NCBI GenBank assembly: GCA_000934455.1
Contig: KN882922.1
Span: 73,710-124,026 of the forward strand
DNA from: Apostichopus parvimensis
Lineage: Eukaryota > Echinodermata > Holothuroidea > Aspidochirotida > Stichopodidae
Direction of reading: 5' to 3'
Length of the DNA: 50,317 nt
Shown here piece by piece: positions 34,461-44,099 of this stretch (position 1 is its first letter; every line of letters starts with the position of its first letter). Below the pieces are notes generated by a model. It was not told where the DNA came from, did no database searches, and saw only the letters and a list, made by a program, of their open reading frames with translations. The translations under genes were made by a program, and so were the position numbers.

Positions 34461-34475
34461 CACTCCCCTCCTTGA
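34461..34475 (-). other. Polypurine tract
   Basis: Minus-strand AAGGAGGGGAGTG abuts the 3' LTR, preceded by GGGGACAACTTCTTTC, as is typical for Ty3/gypsy plus-strand priming sites. Confidence 0.85.
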
Positions 34476-34666
34476 AAGAAGTTGTCCCCAACTTGTGAAG
34501 CCTATGATGTTTTTCTGCCAATTTAGCAGTTGCTCACATGGCCTCCTCTCCGTCACTGCAGAAACTATAGACAAAAAAGATTAATTGAAAATAAATAAAA
34601 CAACATATATACAAACTGCCACAACATATAACCTGAAGCAATCATCTGAATTGTCAGTTTAAAATC

Positions 34667-34999
34667 TTAAAATAATGGTTCTTTCAGTTTCCCAATCTCT
34701 ATTGGTTCTAAGCCTTCGATGTCCTTGAACATTCCGACCCAGTAGAATCTGTCATTGGCAAGGTCATACACCTTCTCTGCACCCACATGTCCCATTTCTT
34801 CATGCAACTCCTTGTATACCAAATGGTGGTATCTCAGAGGTAGCACCAGCTGGTCTTTTCCCTTGATCACCCTTTTTAGGATCCCATGTTGATCAATTTT
34901 CAGTTTATCCCACTGCAGTAGGAGTTTGGACACATTCTTTGTCTCAGCATGCCTGATCTTTGTAGAAGGTCCGTGGCCACGTTGTTTGTAGAAAAGCAC
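34667..34999 (-). pseudogene. Integrase zinc-binding stub (second Pol segment)
   Basis: Carries YHHLVYKELHEEMGHVGAEK and DRFYWVGMFKDIEG, the first half of the HHCC domain that precedes the integrase core in conventional gypsy Pol. The two cysteines and the whole catalytic core are absent; after 'KDIEG' about 14 residues follow and then a stop. The segment is therefore an integrase amputated just after the histidine pair. Confidence 0.8.
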
Positions 35000-35175
35000 T
35001 CTTGATATGATTTCATCATCTGCCTGTGCTTCTCTCAGCTAACTTTTTGATATACTTCTGCCTCTCTTATCTTCAGGGAACTTTAGAAGTTCAGACACTT
35101 CAACACTGGAGCAGACTGTTTCTATCAAAGTCGTCTCCCCTTGGCTCACAGCTTCCACGGTATCTTTTACACAGG

Positions 35176-35911
35176 TTATGCCGGTTGTGACAGTTCTTCA
35201 GTGCAGTAATCCATCATTGTTTTTGGATCATATGGTAATGATAAACGGGATAGGCTGTCAGCATCGATATTTATCCTCCCAGGTCTATATCTAATGGTGA
35301 AATTAAAATCTGCCAACTCTGACACCCAACGTTGTCCTGTAGCGTTCAGTTTGGCAGCTAGTACATAGGTGAGAGGGTTGTTATCTGTATAGACAGTGAA
35401 ATGCTTCGCATAAAATAGATAGTCCCTTAATCTTTCTGTTATGGCCCACTTTAGGGCAAGGAATTCTAGTACCCTAATGCATGTAGTAATTCTTTTCACA
35501 TAGAGAAAGACTCTTTGATGCGAATGAAATAACTCGGAGCTTTCCGTCTTGCTCTTGGTACAGAATAGCACCGAGGCCTTCATTCGATGCATCAGTGTGG
35601 ACAACAAATTCTTTATCAAAATTTGGGTAACTCATCACTGGAGAGTTGGTCAGAGGCTCCAACAGTTCCTCTAAGGCCTGGTGATGGTGTTCTCTCCATA
35701 CCACTGGATATCTGGATGGTAACTGCCATTTTAGGTTGCCCTTGCCTTTTGTTGAGCCTTTACGCCCTCCCTTGATTTGTTTACCATTCAGCGTCTTTCC
35801 AGGCTGTGGTACTGTCAATAGATCATAGAGAGGTCTAGCTTTCTTAGAGAAATCTCTGATGAACTGGCGGTAGTACCCTACAAGGCCAAGCATATGCCTT
35901 ACCTCCCCCAC
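35176..35911 (-). pseudogene. RT connection and RNase H, frameshifted
   Basis: Two overlapping minus frames (35474-35911 and 35176-35619) together carry the RT thumb/connection (LGLVGYYRQFIRDFSKKARP) and RNase H landmarks: VVHTDASNEGLGAILYQ with a catalytic Asp, LEFLALKWAITERLRDYL, and VYTDNNPLTYVL, ending in YRPGRINIDADSLSRL. The frame changes between 35474 and 35540, so RNase H cannot be made as one chain. Confidence 0.85.
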
Positions 35912-35992
35912 AGACTTTGGTCTCGTTTCTTTGAGATGAAGGACTGCTTTGGTATCCTCTGGGTCTGCTCGATAACCCTTGGCTGATACAAT

Positions 35993-36238
35993 TTAAACCA
36001 CGTATTTCACTTCGGACTGGAACAATTCGCATTTAGATGCTCTCAGTTTCACACCTTTGGCCATCAATCTCTGTAAGACTGCTTGGAGCCGTCTCAGGTG
36101 TTCCTCATATGTATCACTAAAGACCAGTATATCATCTAGGTAGGTGTAACAGATATCACAATTCATGTCTTCCAAACACACTTCCATATGTCTCTGAAAG
36201 GCTGCTGGGGCATTCATCAGACCAAATGGTATCCTCAC
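35993..36238 (-). pseudogene. Reverse transcriptase, catalytic palm part
   Basis: Contains [18 protein letters not shown] and the active-site motif [18 protein letters not shown]. It terminates at an in-frame TAA at 35993, just before the sequence that leads into the connection region, and is out of frame with the N-terminal RT part because of a frameshift near 36295. Confidence 0.9.
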
Positions 36239-37029
36239 CCATTCATAAAGCCCCCATGGATTGATGAAAGCAGTGGCCTGTCGAATCTCTTCACTGATAA
36301 ACCCTGATGATAGGCCTTACCTTGGTCAAGAGTCGAGAACCAGTGATTACCTCCAAGGCCACTCAGGACATCATTGATCTTGGGAATGGGTTGCCTGTCA
36401 GGTATAGTCTTTGCATTGAGAGCCCTATAATCTATGCAAAGGCGGAGTGTCCCATCTTTCTTTCTGACACAGACTGCCGGTGATGAATAGGGTGATTTAG
36501 ATCTCTGTACCCATCCTCTTGCCATCAAGTCAGACAGATAATCCTTCACTTCACTGTATAAGGGTCTGAGAATAGAATTATAGTTCTTCTGAACAGGCTG
36601 TTGGTCTTTCAGTCTAATCTCCATCTCTAAATCCAAGCAACCCATGTCATTTTCACCTTTGGAGAACACTGCTGATTCCTCCCTCAACATCAGCACAGCC
36701 TTTTGGCGTTGTTCCTCATTCAGGTGACTCAAGTCCACTGGAGGGTCCCGCGTCATACTGTTGTTACTGCTTCTACTCTGTTTGGTTTGGACTTGGACAT
36801 TGTTAACAGTAGCACTCCTCATGTAGGTTTCCAATGGTGCAACTGACTTTAGCAGCTCAACCCTTCCTAGGCAGACTTTACCTCCAAGGAATATGTCAGA
36901 TTCTGAGGGGTTTGACACTGGAACTATACATCTCGAGAAGGATCCCTTTGTGAGATTGACAACACCCTCCTCGATCTGCAATTGGGGCTGCCACTGCTGT
37001 AATGGATCTGGGACAAACAATGCACTCAT
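36235..37029 (-). pseudogene. Reverse transcriptase, N-terminal part with linker
   Basis: The first about 130 residues are the protease-RT linker. The RT fingers follow: SPYSSPAVCVRKKDGTLRLC, IDYRALNAKTIPDRQPIP and motif [13 protein letters not shown] with the first catalytic Asp. After this the sequence shifts out of frame (expected '[12 protein letters not shown]' becomes unrelated). Upstream it is separated from the protease by a TAA at 37033 in the same frame. Confidence 0.9.
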
Positions 37030-37032
37030 TCC

Positions 37033-37695
37033 TTATTCAAGCCATCCTGCATGAACCACACACACAACATTCATAGTGGATTTCTTTGGAATTTTGGTTC
37101 CTTTCTTTCCAGTCTTTACAGCTCCAATAGCCCCATCGTTTAGATCCGCATTCTTGATCAGGTTCACCAGGGCATTTGCCTTTTGGTTAGTAAGGACCCC
37201 ATTCGATGCCATGCAAAGGGTGGTTTTTACTTGGTTACCATTTCTGGAATCACCATCTTGCAGGTAATATGAAATAACATTGAACCCAATCAATGGCTCT
37301 GAAACAGTGTCTTCACATACAAGTGCGGGCACTTCTACTCCATCATCATCTCCTGGAAAGGTGAAATACAGTTGGACCCATCCATTAAAGGGTATCTCTA
37401 CATCATTTGCTCCTCTCAAGTCCAGTTTCTCTCCATCCTGGAGAAGCTCCTCTAGAGGTCTCATCCTTAGGTGAGGTAGGTTCTCCCTAAGCCAACCGTC
37501 TGGTACAAGAGACACTTGAGAGCCTGTGTCCCACAATACTGTTGTCTTTACATCATTCAGGGTGCACGTCAGCATGCACTTTTCACCGACTAACTTAATC
37601 ACTCTGCTTCTCATCTTGGGGTTCAATGTACCCCCAATAACACTGCAAGTCATTACCCTGTAGGACTCACCAGAATCGGTCCCCCTCTGTACCAC
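37033..37695 (-). pseudogene. Retropepsin-type protease (second protease)
   Basis: A 220-residue frame with the aspartic protease active site VLWDTGSQVSLVPDGWL and a later hydrophobic flap and C-terminal region (EPLIGFNVISYYL). It belongs with the RT segment, which follows in the same frame after a stop. Its active site (DTGSQ) differs from that of the first protease-like region in the upstream frame (DNGCS), one of the signs that two lineages are joined. Confidence 0.85.
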
Positions 37696-38377
37696 TAGAG
37701 GGACCCTGGCCTTAGTAGAGTTATTTGGAAGGGTTGGTTGGGTTAGCGAATGCTAACCGAAGTGTGTATTTTTTGTGTTGGGTATATATATGTTTCTTTT
37801 GTCGAGACCAAAAAGTCATTGGTCGAGACGAGTCGTAAATAAATTATGTTTCATTTCGTAAAATTCTTGGTAGTCTGTCATATATAGTCATTTCTCCACT
37901 AAGCCCTACTGTGCGATCAACAATATAGATACCAATTAAATGAGTAATACGGACAAAAAAAAATCAGCTTACGGGATCGACCTATTAGTATATCCCGGAT
38001 TAACTTGGCCAAAACAGCCAGGGACTAACACACAGTAAAACGGCCCTTTGCGGTGCACATACACACAGAAATGTGTCCAAAATGATTTCGTTGAATTAGA
38101 CAAGAACGGATACACACAGTAATCCTCAGGATACGATGATATGGCTTAGGCTAAAACAACACCACAAAATATCAAAGTTCCCAGTCTTTAGGCTCATACA
38201 AAGAAGCCTAGGCTCATACAAAGAAGCCTGGTTAACGGCTAACACACAGAAGCCGAGGAATAAGACAGCGAAGACCGGACGATGGTGAGACTCACACAGA
38301 ATGCCTCATCCAACCACACCCCAATCCTTATATATCGACCTTAAGTTGACCCCTGCCCTTACCTGCCAAAGCACAAT
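37696..38377 (-). other. Noncoding block between the two Pol segments, possible LTR remnant
   Basis: No coding frame. In minus orientation a purine-rich AAGGGCAGGGG is followed by GATATATAAGGATTGGGG, a TATA-like promoter motif, and a 13-16 bp direct repeat (CTTTGTATGAGCCTA twice). This is how the 3' end of an LTR element would look: tract, then a promoter-bearing LTR. It may be a remnant LTR of the gag-PR-IN lineage. No matching copy occurs elsewhere in the window. Confidence 0.4.
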
Positions 38378-38980
38378 CTACGAATTCCGATGGACCCGTT
38401 TCCCATTATGCACCTGCCTGGATCTACATACATTACCTGAGAAGAACCCGTCTCCCCATTGTTCACTTCGTAGAATTTGCAACTCCTTTAACTCCTCAGC
38501 TACGACACACAAACCAACTGTGTCTCTTGAAACATACTTTTTCAAAAGATTAGCATGAAAGGTCTTGACCTCCCACTGTACATCAATTCTATAATCATTC
38601 ACGCATATCTTAGGCGATACACTGTATGGACCACGCCACTGCATAGTCAACTTGTTTGAATCAGGGGGGAGCAGAATCAAAACCTTGTCCCCAGCCTTGA
38701 ATCTCCTATCTTTAGTTTTCGAGTCGTAATACTTCTTGTATCTAGCGGATGATTTTGCTAATTCATCCCTTGCTAATTTGCACGTTTCATCTAACCTCTC
38801 CCTAAGGTCTAGGATATACTGATAAGTAGTCTTTACTTCCTCTTCATCCACCTCGCCCGACCACAATTCCCTTAAAATGGTCATGGGACCTCTCACGGTC
38901 CTACCATAGAGTAATTCAATGGGAGAAAAGGCTAGCGACTCCTGTGGGACCTCCCTGTAAGCAAAGAGTAACGCGGGCAA
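38378..38980 (-). pseudogene. Integrase C-terminal part (first Pol segment)
   Basis: Continues the integrase of the 39102-41306 frame after a disrupted stretch: LLFAYREVPQESLAFSPIEL, LLYGRTVRGPM, the GPY-type region MQWRGPYSVSPK and VKTFHANLLKKYV. In Gmr1-like elements the RT follows this last motif; here RT is absent and the frame ends about 60 residues later in unrelated sequence. Between the frames (38981-39101) lie the DDE glutamate region (CNGLVERFNG), a frameshift and an in-frame TAA. Confidence 0.85.
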
Positions 38981-39101
38981 AAACCGATCTTAATCCTTGG
39001 GACGTTCAGCGCACATTCTTTTCAGCATTCTTTTCAGAGTTCCATTGAAGCGCTCCACTAACCCATTACACATGGGGTGATTCGGTGTTGTGGTTAATTG
39101 T

Positions 39102-41306
39102 TTAATCTGAAGAAGGGCGACTTATCTCTTTCATTAATTCAGTAGTGAATTGCGTTCCCATATCCGTGAGTATTTCTGCGGGAATTCCAACCCTTGAGAA
39201 TATCTCTAACAAGGCCTCGGCAACACATTCTGTAGATATCCCTGATAAGGCTATTGCCTCTGGAAACCTAGTAGCATAATCTACCAAAGTTAGGATATAG
39301 CGGTTACCTCTGTCGGTAATTGGAGCGATTGGCTCCACTAAATCTATTGCTACTCGTTGAAATGGTGTGTCAATTAACGGCATTCTTCCTAATGGAACTT
39401 TACCTACACGCCCCTTTGATACGGTTTTCTGACAAATGTCACAAGACGCGCAAGAGCGTTTGACGTCGCCTTGAATACCAGGCCAATAAAAGTTGCTTGC
39501 AACACAATCTTGAGTTTTCTTTGCACCCAAGTGCCCTGAAAGCGGCGAATCATGTGCAATACTAAGCACATTCTGTCGATAGCGTTTTGGAACTACAATT
39601 TGTTTGAACAATTTTCCATTCTCAACTCGTGGTGAGGTAAATCTACGAAACAAGACAGCATTTTTCACTTCGAAAGAAGTTTCATTACCACCCCTTGTTA
39701 ATCTGACTCTGGCCTCTTTAGCATCACTGAAAAATTTGAGAAATTCCAACTCTTCCCGTTGTTCTTTTGAAAGATCCTCCCTTGTCAAACCATTTTCAAA
39801 GAACTTTCCCGAAGTCTTAAGTGGAGATAAAGGTCTTTCCCTTTTTGCCTTTTGACCTCTAGTTTGAACTGCACCACTAATGGATTCTGACAGCGACCCT
39901 TCAGTTTGTAGCCTCGAAGAAGGCTGCCATTTTGGGTTGGGGTCCATGGACCCTCTTACGCCCTCTATATTACCTAAGATTACAATGTAAATTGGGCTGT
40001 TCATGACAAGAGCCTCCACCTCCCCAACATAAAAAGGAGAGTCCAACAACACTCTAGCGACTGGCACATCGCCAATCGTACCATCGAGCAATACACAATG
40101 CCTATTTTCGCCCGTAAATTTACTTTCATTCACAAATTTTCTTCTAACGACCACCGTGCTACAGCCGTTGTCCCTGAGCACCATCGTCCTATGACCTTCC
40201 AATAACCCCTCCATTACTGGCATATTTTCATTTACACAAACCGCGCTTATAACTGGCAAATTTTGTGCCCCCATTGGTTCATGACTTGTCCCTCTATGAG
40301 CTTGGCATGCGCCCGCGCTTTCATCGCGCTTCTTAGAGTTTTTCTTATCCTGCGCATTAGGATTTTCGCAACCGGCCGCCCTTTCAAAATTACCACGACC
40401 CCTTGGCGGATTATTCCTTTGCGCTTTACAGTCGCGGGACACGTGACCGTATTCATTACAAGTATCACACCTTTTACTCTTAGCCCAATCTTTAGACTGA
40501 TCATTTTGTTCGGCTGGCGAACTCTTTGCATTTGCCGCGGCAGGCCTTTTGTCAACCTTTTTACCCCAATTCTTCCCATGTGCTTCAATGTACTGATCGG
40601 CCAATTTTGCTATGTCCTCTAGGCTTTTTGGCTGTCTCTCTTTTACAAACACATCTAGATCTCTATTGAACCCATCTGTCACATTATCACTCTGTGTGAT
40701 TTGTTGAACCTCCCATTTAAGGTGATCGTTGTTTATTCCAGTGGTGACAGCATGAATAAATAGAGCATAAACTTGTTTAGCCTCGTAGGTCACTGTTGCT
40801 TCATCTTCTTGCGATGCAAAGAGGATTTTTTGTTTGAGATCGAGAGCCCTCAGCACAAAATCCTGTGGGGATTCCTTTGGACCTTGAGTAAGCTTCGTGA
40901 GTTGGACATACATTTCTGTGGCATCTCGTTCCTGGTAATGAGCACGAAGGATCTTTCTAAGTTGGGGTAGTCTGACATCTCTTTTGCCTTCCAGATAGCT
41001 TCTCAATGGGAGTCCTGGGGTAACTGCATTTATTACCGCAGTAATTACTTCTAGGTCTCCATACCCCCTCTCCTTGGCACGCTCAATCTGGCGGATGAGG
41101 CTGCTGTACGACAGTGACTCTTTCTCACCTTTTTCTGTGATTTTTCCATAAACCTTCAATTCCTTTATGGAACTCAGTGGTTTACTCTGGACAGAAGAAT
41201 TGGCTGGACTCTGTTGGTTTGCAAGTCTTTCTTCTAATTCTCTGATCTTGGTTTGGTAGGTTAGTTCGAGAGTTGTCAGCCTTTCTTCCAACTGTGCTGC
41301 CTCCAT
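39102..41306 (-). CDS. Chimeric Gag-protease-integrase frame (734 aa)
   Basis: One open frame. Residues 1-~208: coiled-coil start (LEERLTTLELTYQTKIRELE) and a capsid-like region (LRKILRAHYQERDATEMYVQ). From ~212: a different gag C-part (FVKERQPKSLEDIAKLADQY) and zinc knuckle C280-X2-C283-X4-H288-X4-C293. At 379-381, an Asp-Asn-Gly protease-like site (VLRDNGCSTVVV). No RT follows; instead residues 500-560 lead into the integrase HHCC domain (H585, H592, C622, C625) and core with Asp655 and Asp715. The frame ends at SRPSSD through a frameshift just before the catalytic Glu region. The direct step from protease to integrase is the Gmr1-like order. The N-terminal gag looks like that of the lineage that supplied the downstream RT. 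Confidence 0.8.
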   Translation of the reverse strand: MEAAQLEERLTTLELTYQTKIRELEERLANQQSPANSSVQSKPLSSIKELKVYGKITEKGEKESLSYSSLIRQIERAKERGYGDLEVITAVINAVTPGLPLRSYLEGKRDVRLPQLRKILRAHYQERDATEMYVQLTKLTQGPKESPQDFVLRALDLKQKILFASQEDEATVTYEAKQVYALFIHAVTTGINNDHLKWEVQQITQSDNVTDGFNRDLDVFVKERQPKSLEDIAKLADQYIEAHGKNWGKKVDKRPAAANAKSSPAEQNDQSKDWAKSKRCDTCNEYGHVSRDCKAQRNNPPRGRGNFERAAGCENPNAQDKKNSKKRDESAGACQAHRGTSHEPMGAQNLPVISAVCVNENMPVMEGLLEGHRTMVLRDNGCSTVVVRRKFVNESKFTGENRHCVLLDGTIGDVPVARVLLDSPFYVGEVEALVMNSPIYIVILGNIEGVRGSMDPNPKWQPSSRLQTEGSLSESISGAVQTRGQKAKRERPLSPLKTSGKFFENGLTREDLSKEQREELEFLKFFSDAKEARVRLTRGGNETSFEVKNAVLFRRFTSPRVENGKLFKQIVVPKRYRQNVLSIAHDSPLSGHLGAKKTQDCVASNFYWPGIQGDVKRSCASCDICQKTVSKGRVGKVPLGRMPLIDTPFQRVAIDLVEPIAPITDRGNRYILTLVDYATRFPEAIALSGISTECVAEALLEIFSRVGIPAEILTDMGTQFTTELMKEISRPSSD

Positions 41307-41331
41307 CTTGTCTTGTTCTCTCTACAGCCCT

Positions 41332-41349
41332 ATCCGGGTGGTGCCTCCA
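41332..41349 (-). other. Primer-binding site
   Basis: Four bases inside the 5' LTR, the minus strand reads TGGAGGCACCACCCGGAT, complementary to a tRNA 3' end finishing in CCA. I could not assign the tRNA from memory. Confidence 0.7.
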
Positions 41350-41353
41350 AATT

Positions 41354-42224
41354 TGTTGCCCCCGGGTTAGGGGAATTCCGGGGTGGTTCTCTTTAGGGCT
41401 GCAGAAAGGAGACAGAGCACATATGATGCAGACAGCTCAATTGGCAGAATAGCAAGCAAATTTTATTATTAGATTAACTGGCAGTAATTTAGCTTATCTC
41501 CGGTGTAAAACACAATTAATACGACAACATTGATTCTGGAATATTGATCTAGGGAAATCCCCTAATTATGAAACAAAATCGGTGGCGCCCTTCAAGTAAT
41601 TAAATACAATAACCACGCTGTGACTTCATACACGATAGGTCTGGGCCTACGTTAGACAGTGAACGAACAGCGAGCCTAGCTTAATAACAGTACAAATTTA
41701 CTGACGACCTCTACGTGATCAACATTTTATGAAATACACTAATTACCCTACTTGAATTACAAAGCCTAATTGATTGTTTATATTACCCCACAGATCACAA
41801 GTCATGCAACATACGAACCTTAAATGATGGATTTAATGACAAATAAGTGCTACTCACTGACCTAACATACAATATTATACGTGATATTCTGTGACATCGT
41901 TGCACGAGTGGTAACATATTTTAATCTTGTAAAATCCCATCGATTCCCTTAACATCATCAACCCAGACTTAATCAATCAAAACTAGAGGTTTTTTTTATA
42001 CAACTGGTGTGTTTAACATTTAATAATTTGTGTAAACTTACCTGCAGAAAGGAGACAGAGAACATATGATGCAGACAGCTCAATTGGCAGAATAGCAAGC
42101 GCCAGTGAACGTACGTTCCTACATAGGCATGCATGTACACATTTAGTGTGCGTTTAGGTGCATGAAATTTCTGTGGAACGCCAATTTGATAATTTTGTAG
42201 GGGTACCTATTTTTCCGCGCAACA
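41354..42224 (-). repeat. 5' LTR
   Basis: 871 bp, TG...CA bounded, near-identical to 33613-34460. It carries the same 59-bp direct repeat pair (41399-41457 and 42042-42100) and the same potential splice sites. The target duplication AATA follows at 42225-42228. Confidence 0.95.
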
Positions 42225-42318
42225 AATATAACAATCATCCGTATATGTATTCAAATATTGATAAATGTATTTTCAGTTCTTTTGAGATTCATGTTCTTAA
42301 TTTTATTTCTTCCTGCAG

Positions 42319-42352
42319 ACATCAGACACTGATAAAGAGAATAAACCCAAAG
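42319..42352 (+). CDS. Gene 2, linker exon G
   Basis: 34 nt after a strong acceptor (TTTCTTCCTGCAG|) and before AAG|gtgagc, phase 0 in, one base out. Reads TSDTDKENKPK plus G. Charged linker. A second version with the same length, phase and splice context is at 49302-49335. Confidence 0.75.
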
Positions 42353-43010
42353 GTGAGCAATTGCCTCCATATCTCCTTTTTTACATAATTTACAACTAAG
42401 TTACTTTTAATCTTGGTTTATAAGACAAGATCATACCTGTTGTTGTTGTTGATCAAATGCAGTACAGACTATTGCCAAATAATAAACATTGATGTACACA
42501 AAATGCATATGCTCAGATTGATAAGTGATCAGAATTACACAACACTGTGACATGTATTATTCTTATTATGATGTGATTGTGATTGTGATGTTCACATTAT
42601 GCTATCACGTAATTTTGCTTTTAAACAAAATGGTCTTACTTGCAATTAATGATGACTTGGTGAAATTATATGGGAGTGTCCTTGGTTGACCAATTGCTAG
42701 CTTGGTTTGAGTAATACCAAACACTTTTGGTAAGCTCTTGGAAATTGTTGGCCAAATTGTGAAAGACAACTTCTTTAATTATGCCAAATGAATGAAACAA
42801 CTTTATGTAGACCCAGCAGACTTGTCTTGAAGATGTCACATGTTACCTGCTTTTCCAATGGTAGGGGACAGTATATTATTTGAACAATGACACATAATTG
42901 GAAAGTACCAGTCCTTTTAAATATTCGAAAGCAGAGGACACTAGCGTTCCAGTTTTGACTTATAGAAGACTTTACCTAGGTATCATGGTGTAGGTCAATT
43001 TTCATTTCAG

Positions 43011-43402
43011 TACCATGTTCAAAGTTATCTACCGTGTTCAAGAATGTTGGCAAAACATCCAAGCTGATCAGAGTGGTGATTTATGATGTAGAGGTAGAAA
43101 GCAGCTACCGGAAAGACACAAAGAAGTGGTTACCAGGAACATTCAGAGTAATGGACTGTTCAGGATCGGGTTATCTAACAGTGTTTGGCAAAGCAAAAGG
43201 AAAAAAATTCAGAAAAGGACAAATTATAGAAATATCAAAAGTGAAAGCCATGAACAAGGAAGAGCTAAGTTGTGATGCAGGGTCAGTCAAATTATCGTCT
43301 GGGCCAGTACAGAAAAAGATGAAACAAAAAGAAAACTTTGCAACTCTGAGTGAGATTCGCAAAGGTGATCTTATCAAGAATCCCAAAGTTATTATTAGGA
43401 AG
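43011..43402 (+). CDS. Gene 2, OB-fold-like domain exon
   Basis: 392 nt between TTTTCATTTCAG| and AAG|gtaagt; entered with two bases that complete a Val codon from exon G, leaving in phase 0, giving about 130 residues. Strand-like segments appear in OB order: KLIRVVIYDVEVES, then LPGTFRVMDCSGSGYLTVFG, then KKFRKGQIIEISKVKA, then CDAGSVKLSSG. The pattern '.RV.D.SG...LTVFG....F.KGQ...I' is typical of RPA-like OB folds that bind nucleic acid. A basic tail (QKKMKQKENF, IRKGDLIKNPKVIIRK) follows. Family not recognised; a remote relation to RPA-type or HIN-type OB domains is conceivable but untested. Confidence 0.8.
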
Positions 43403-44099
43403 GTAAGTTAATTCACCTTTCCAAGTAATTTATAGTATGGGGTTTATATTTCAAAGGGGTGGTTCCAAAAAGGTAAGGTATCTAGTGCTCCTTATCATTT
43501 TTCATCTGCATATTAACTTTAATAGCTTGAGATATTTGCTATTAACTGACCATAGAAGCAAAAGTCTTTCCTCTTGCATAATATTTTATACCATAAACTT
43601 GTCAAAAGTGCCATTGGAAATGGAAGATTTTGTGGTTCATTCTTTTGCTCTATACCATCATTTTTTACATTTCCTTTTGTCGTGTTGCTTCCTCGACTGA
43701 AACAGATACGACACAAAACTGGCAAATTCTTAAATCAGTGGGAGTCTTGAGCACTGCCAGGCTACCCATGATTACCATGTTACAATGGTTGAGTCGAGTT
43801 TGGGCACAATCAGCCGGGCAGAATGGGTCTGGCCTAATGGAACCTTTTGGCTATTTTAATGAGTAAACATAGCGACAGAAACTTTACAGACAAATTGTTC
43901 ATCCCTGCCAAAGGAAAAAACAACATACAGGATGGTGATGGCTTGCGTATGTGTTTACGCGACACGTTACCACGTAATTAAACTAATTCATAAAGTAGAT
44001 GATAGATCAATTCATGCCTGGAATGTGGATTAATGTTACCTCTTGTTTATTTTTAGCTTACTTAATATGTAGGATCACCCATGAGCATTAAAGAAATAT

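Larger units (their letters stand above)
33613..42224 (-). mobile_element. Ty3/gypsy LTR retrotransposon, chimeric, in an intron of gene 2
   Basis: Complete LTR-to-LTR element of 8.6 kb on the minus strand with TG...CA ends, 4-bp target duplication, tRNA-type primer site and polypurine tract. Internal order in the coding sense is gag N-part, gag C-part with zinc knuckle, protease, integrase (one near-continuous frame), then about 0.7 kb noncoding, then a second protease, RT, RNase H and an integrase zinc-binding stub. The gag-PR-IN part resembles Gmr1-like deuterostome elements in which integrase precedes RT. The PR-RT-RH-IN part has the conventional gypsy order. It separates exons 32262 and 42319 of gene 2. 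It is not autonomous in its present form because several frames are broken. Confidence 0.85.

Noticed and set aside
43704-43750. Exon after the OB-like exon, starting at ATACGACAC after CTGAAACAG
   Set aside because: It gives about 14 residues then a stop in the expected phase. The acceptor tract is fair, but nothing else supports it, and G-prime at 49302 is the better in-frame continuation. It could be an alternative last exon.
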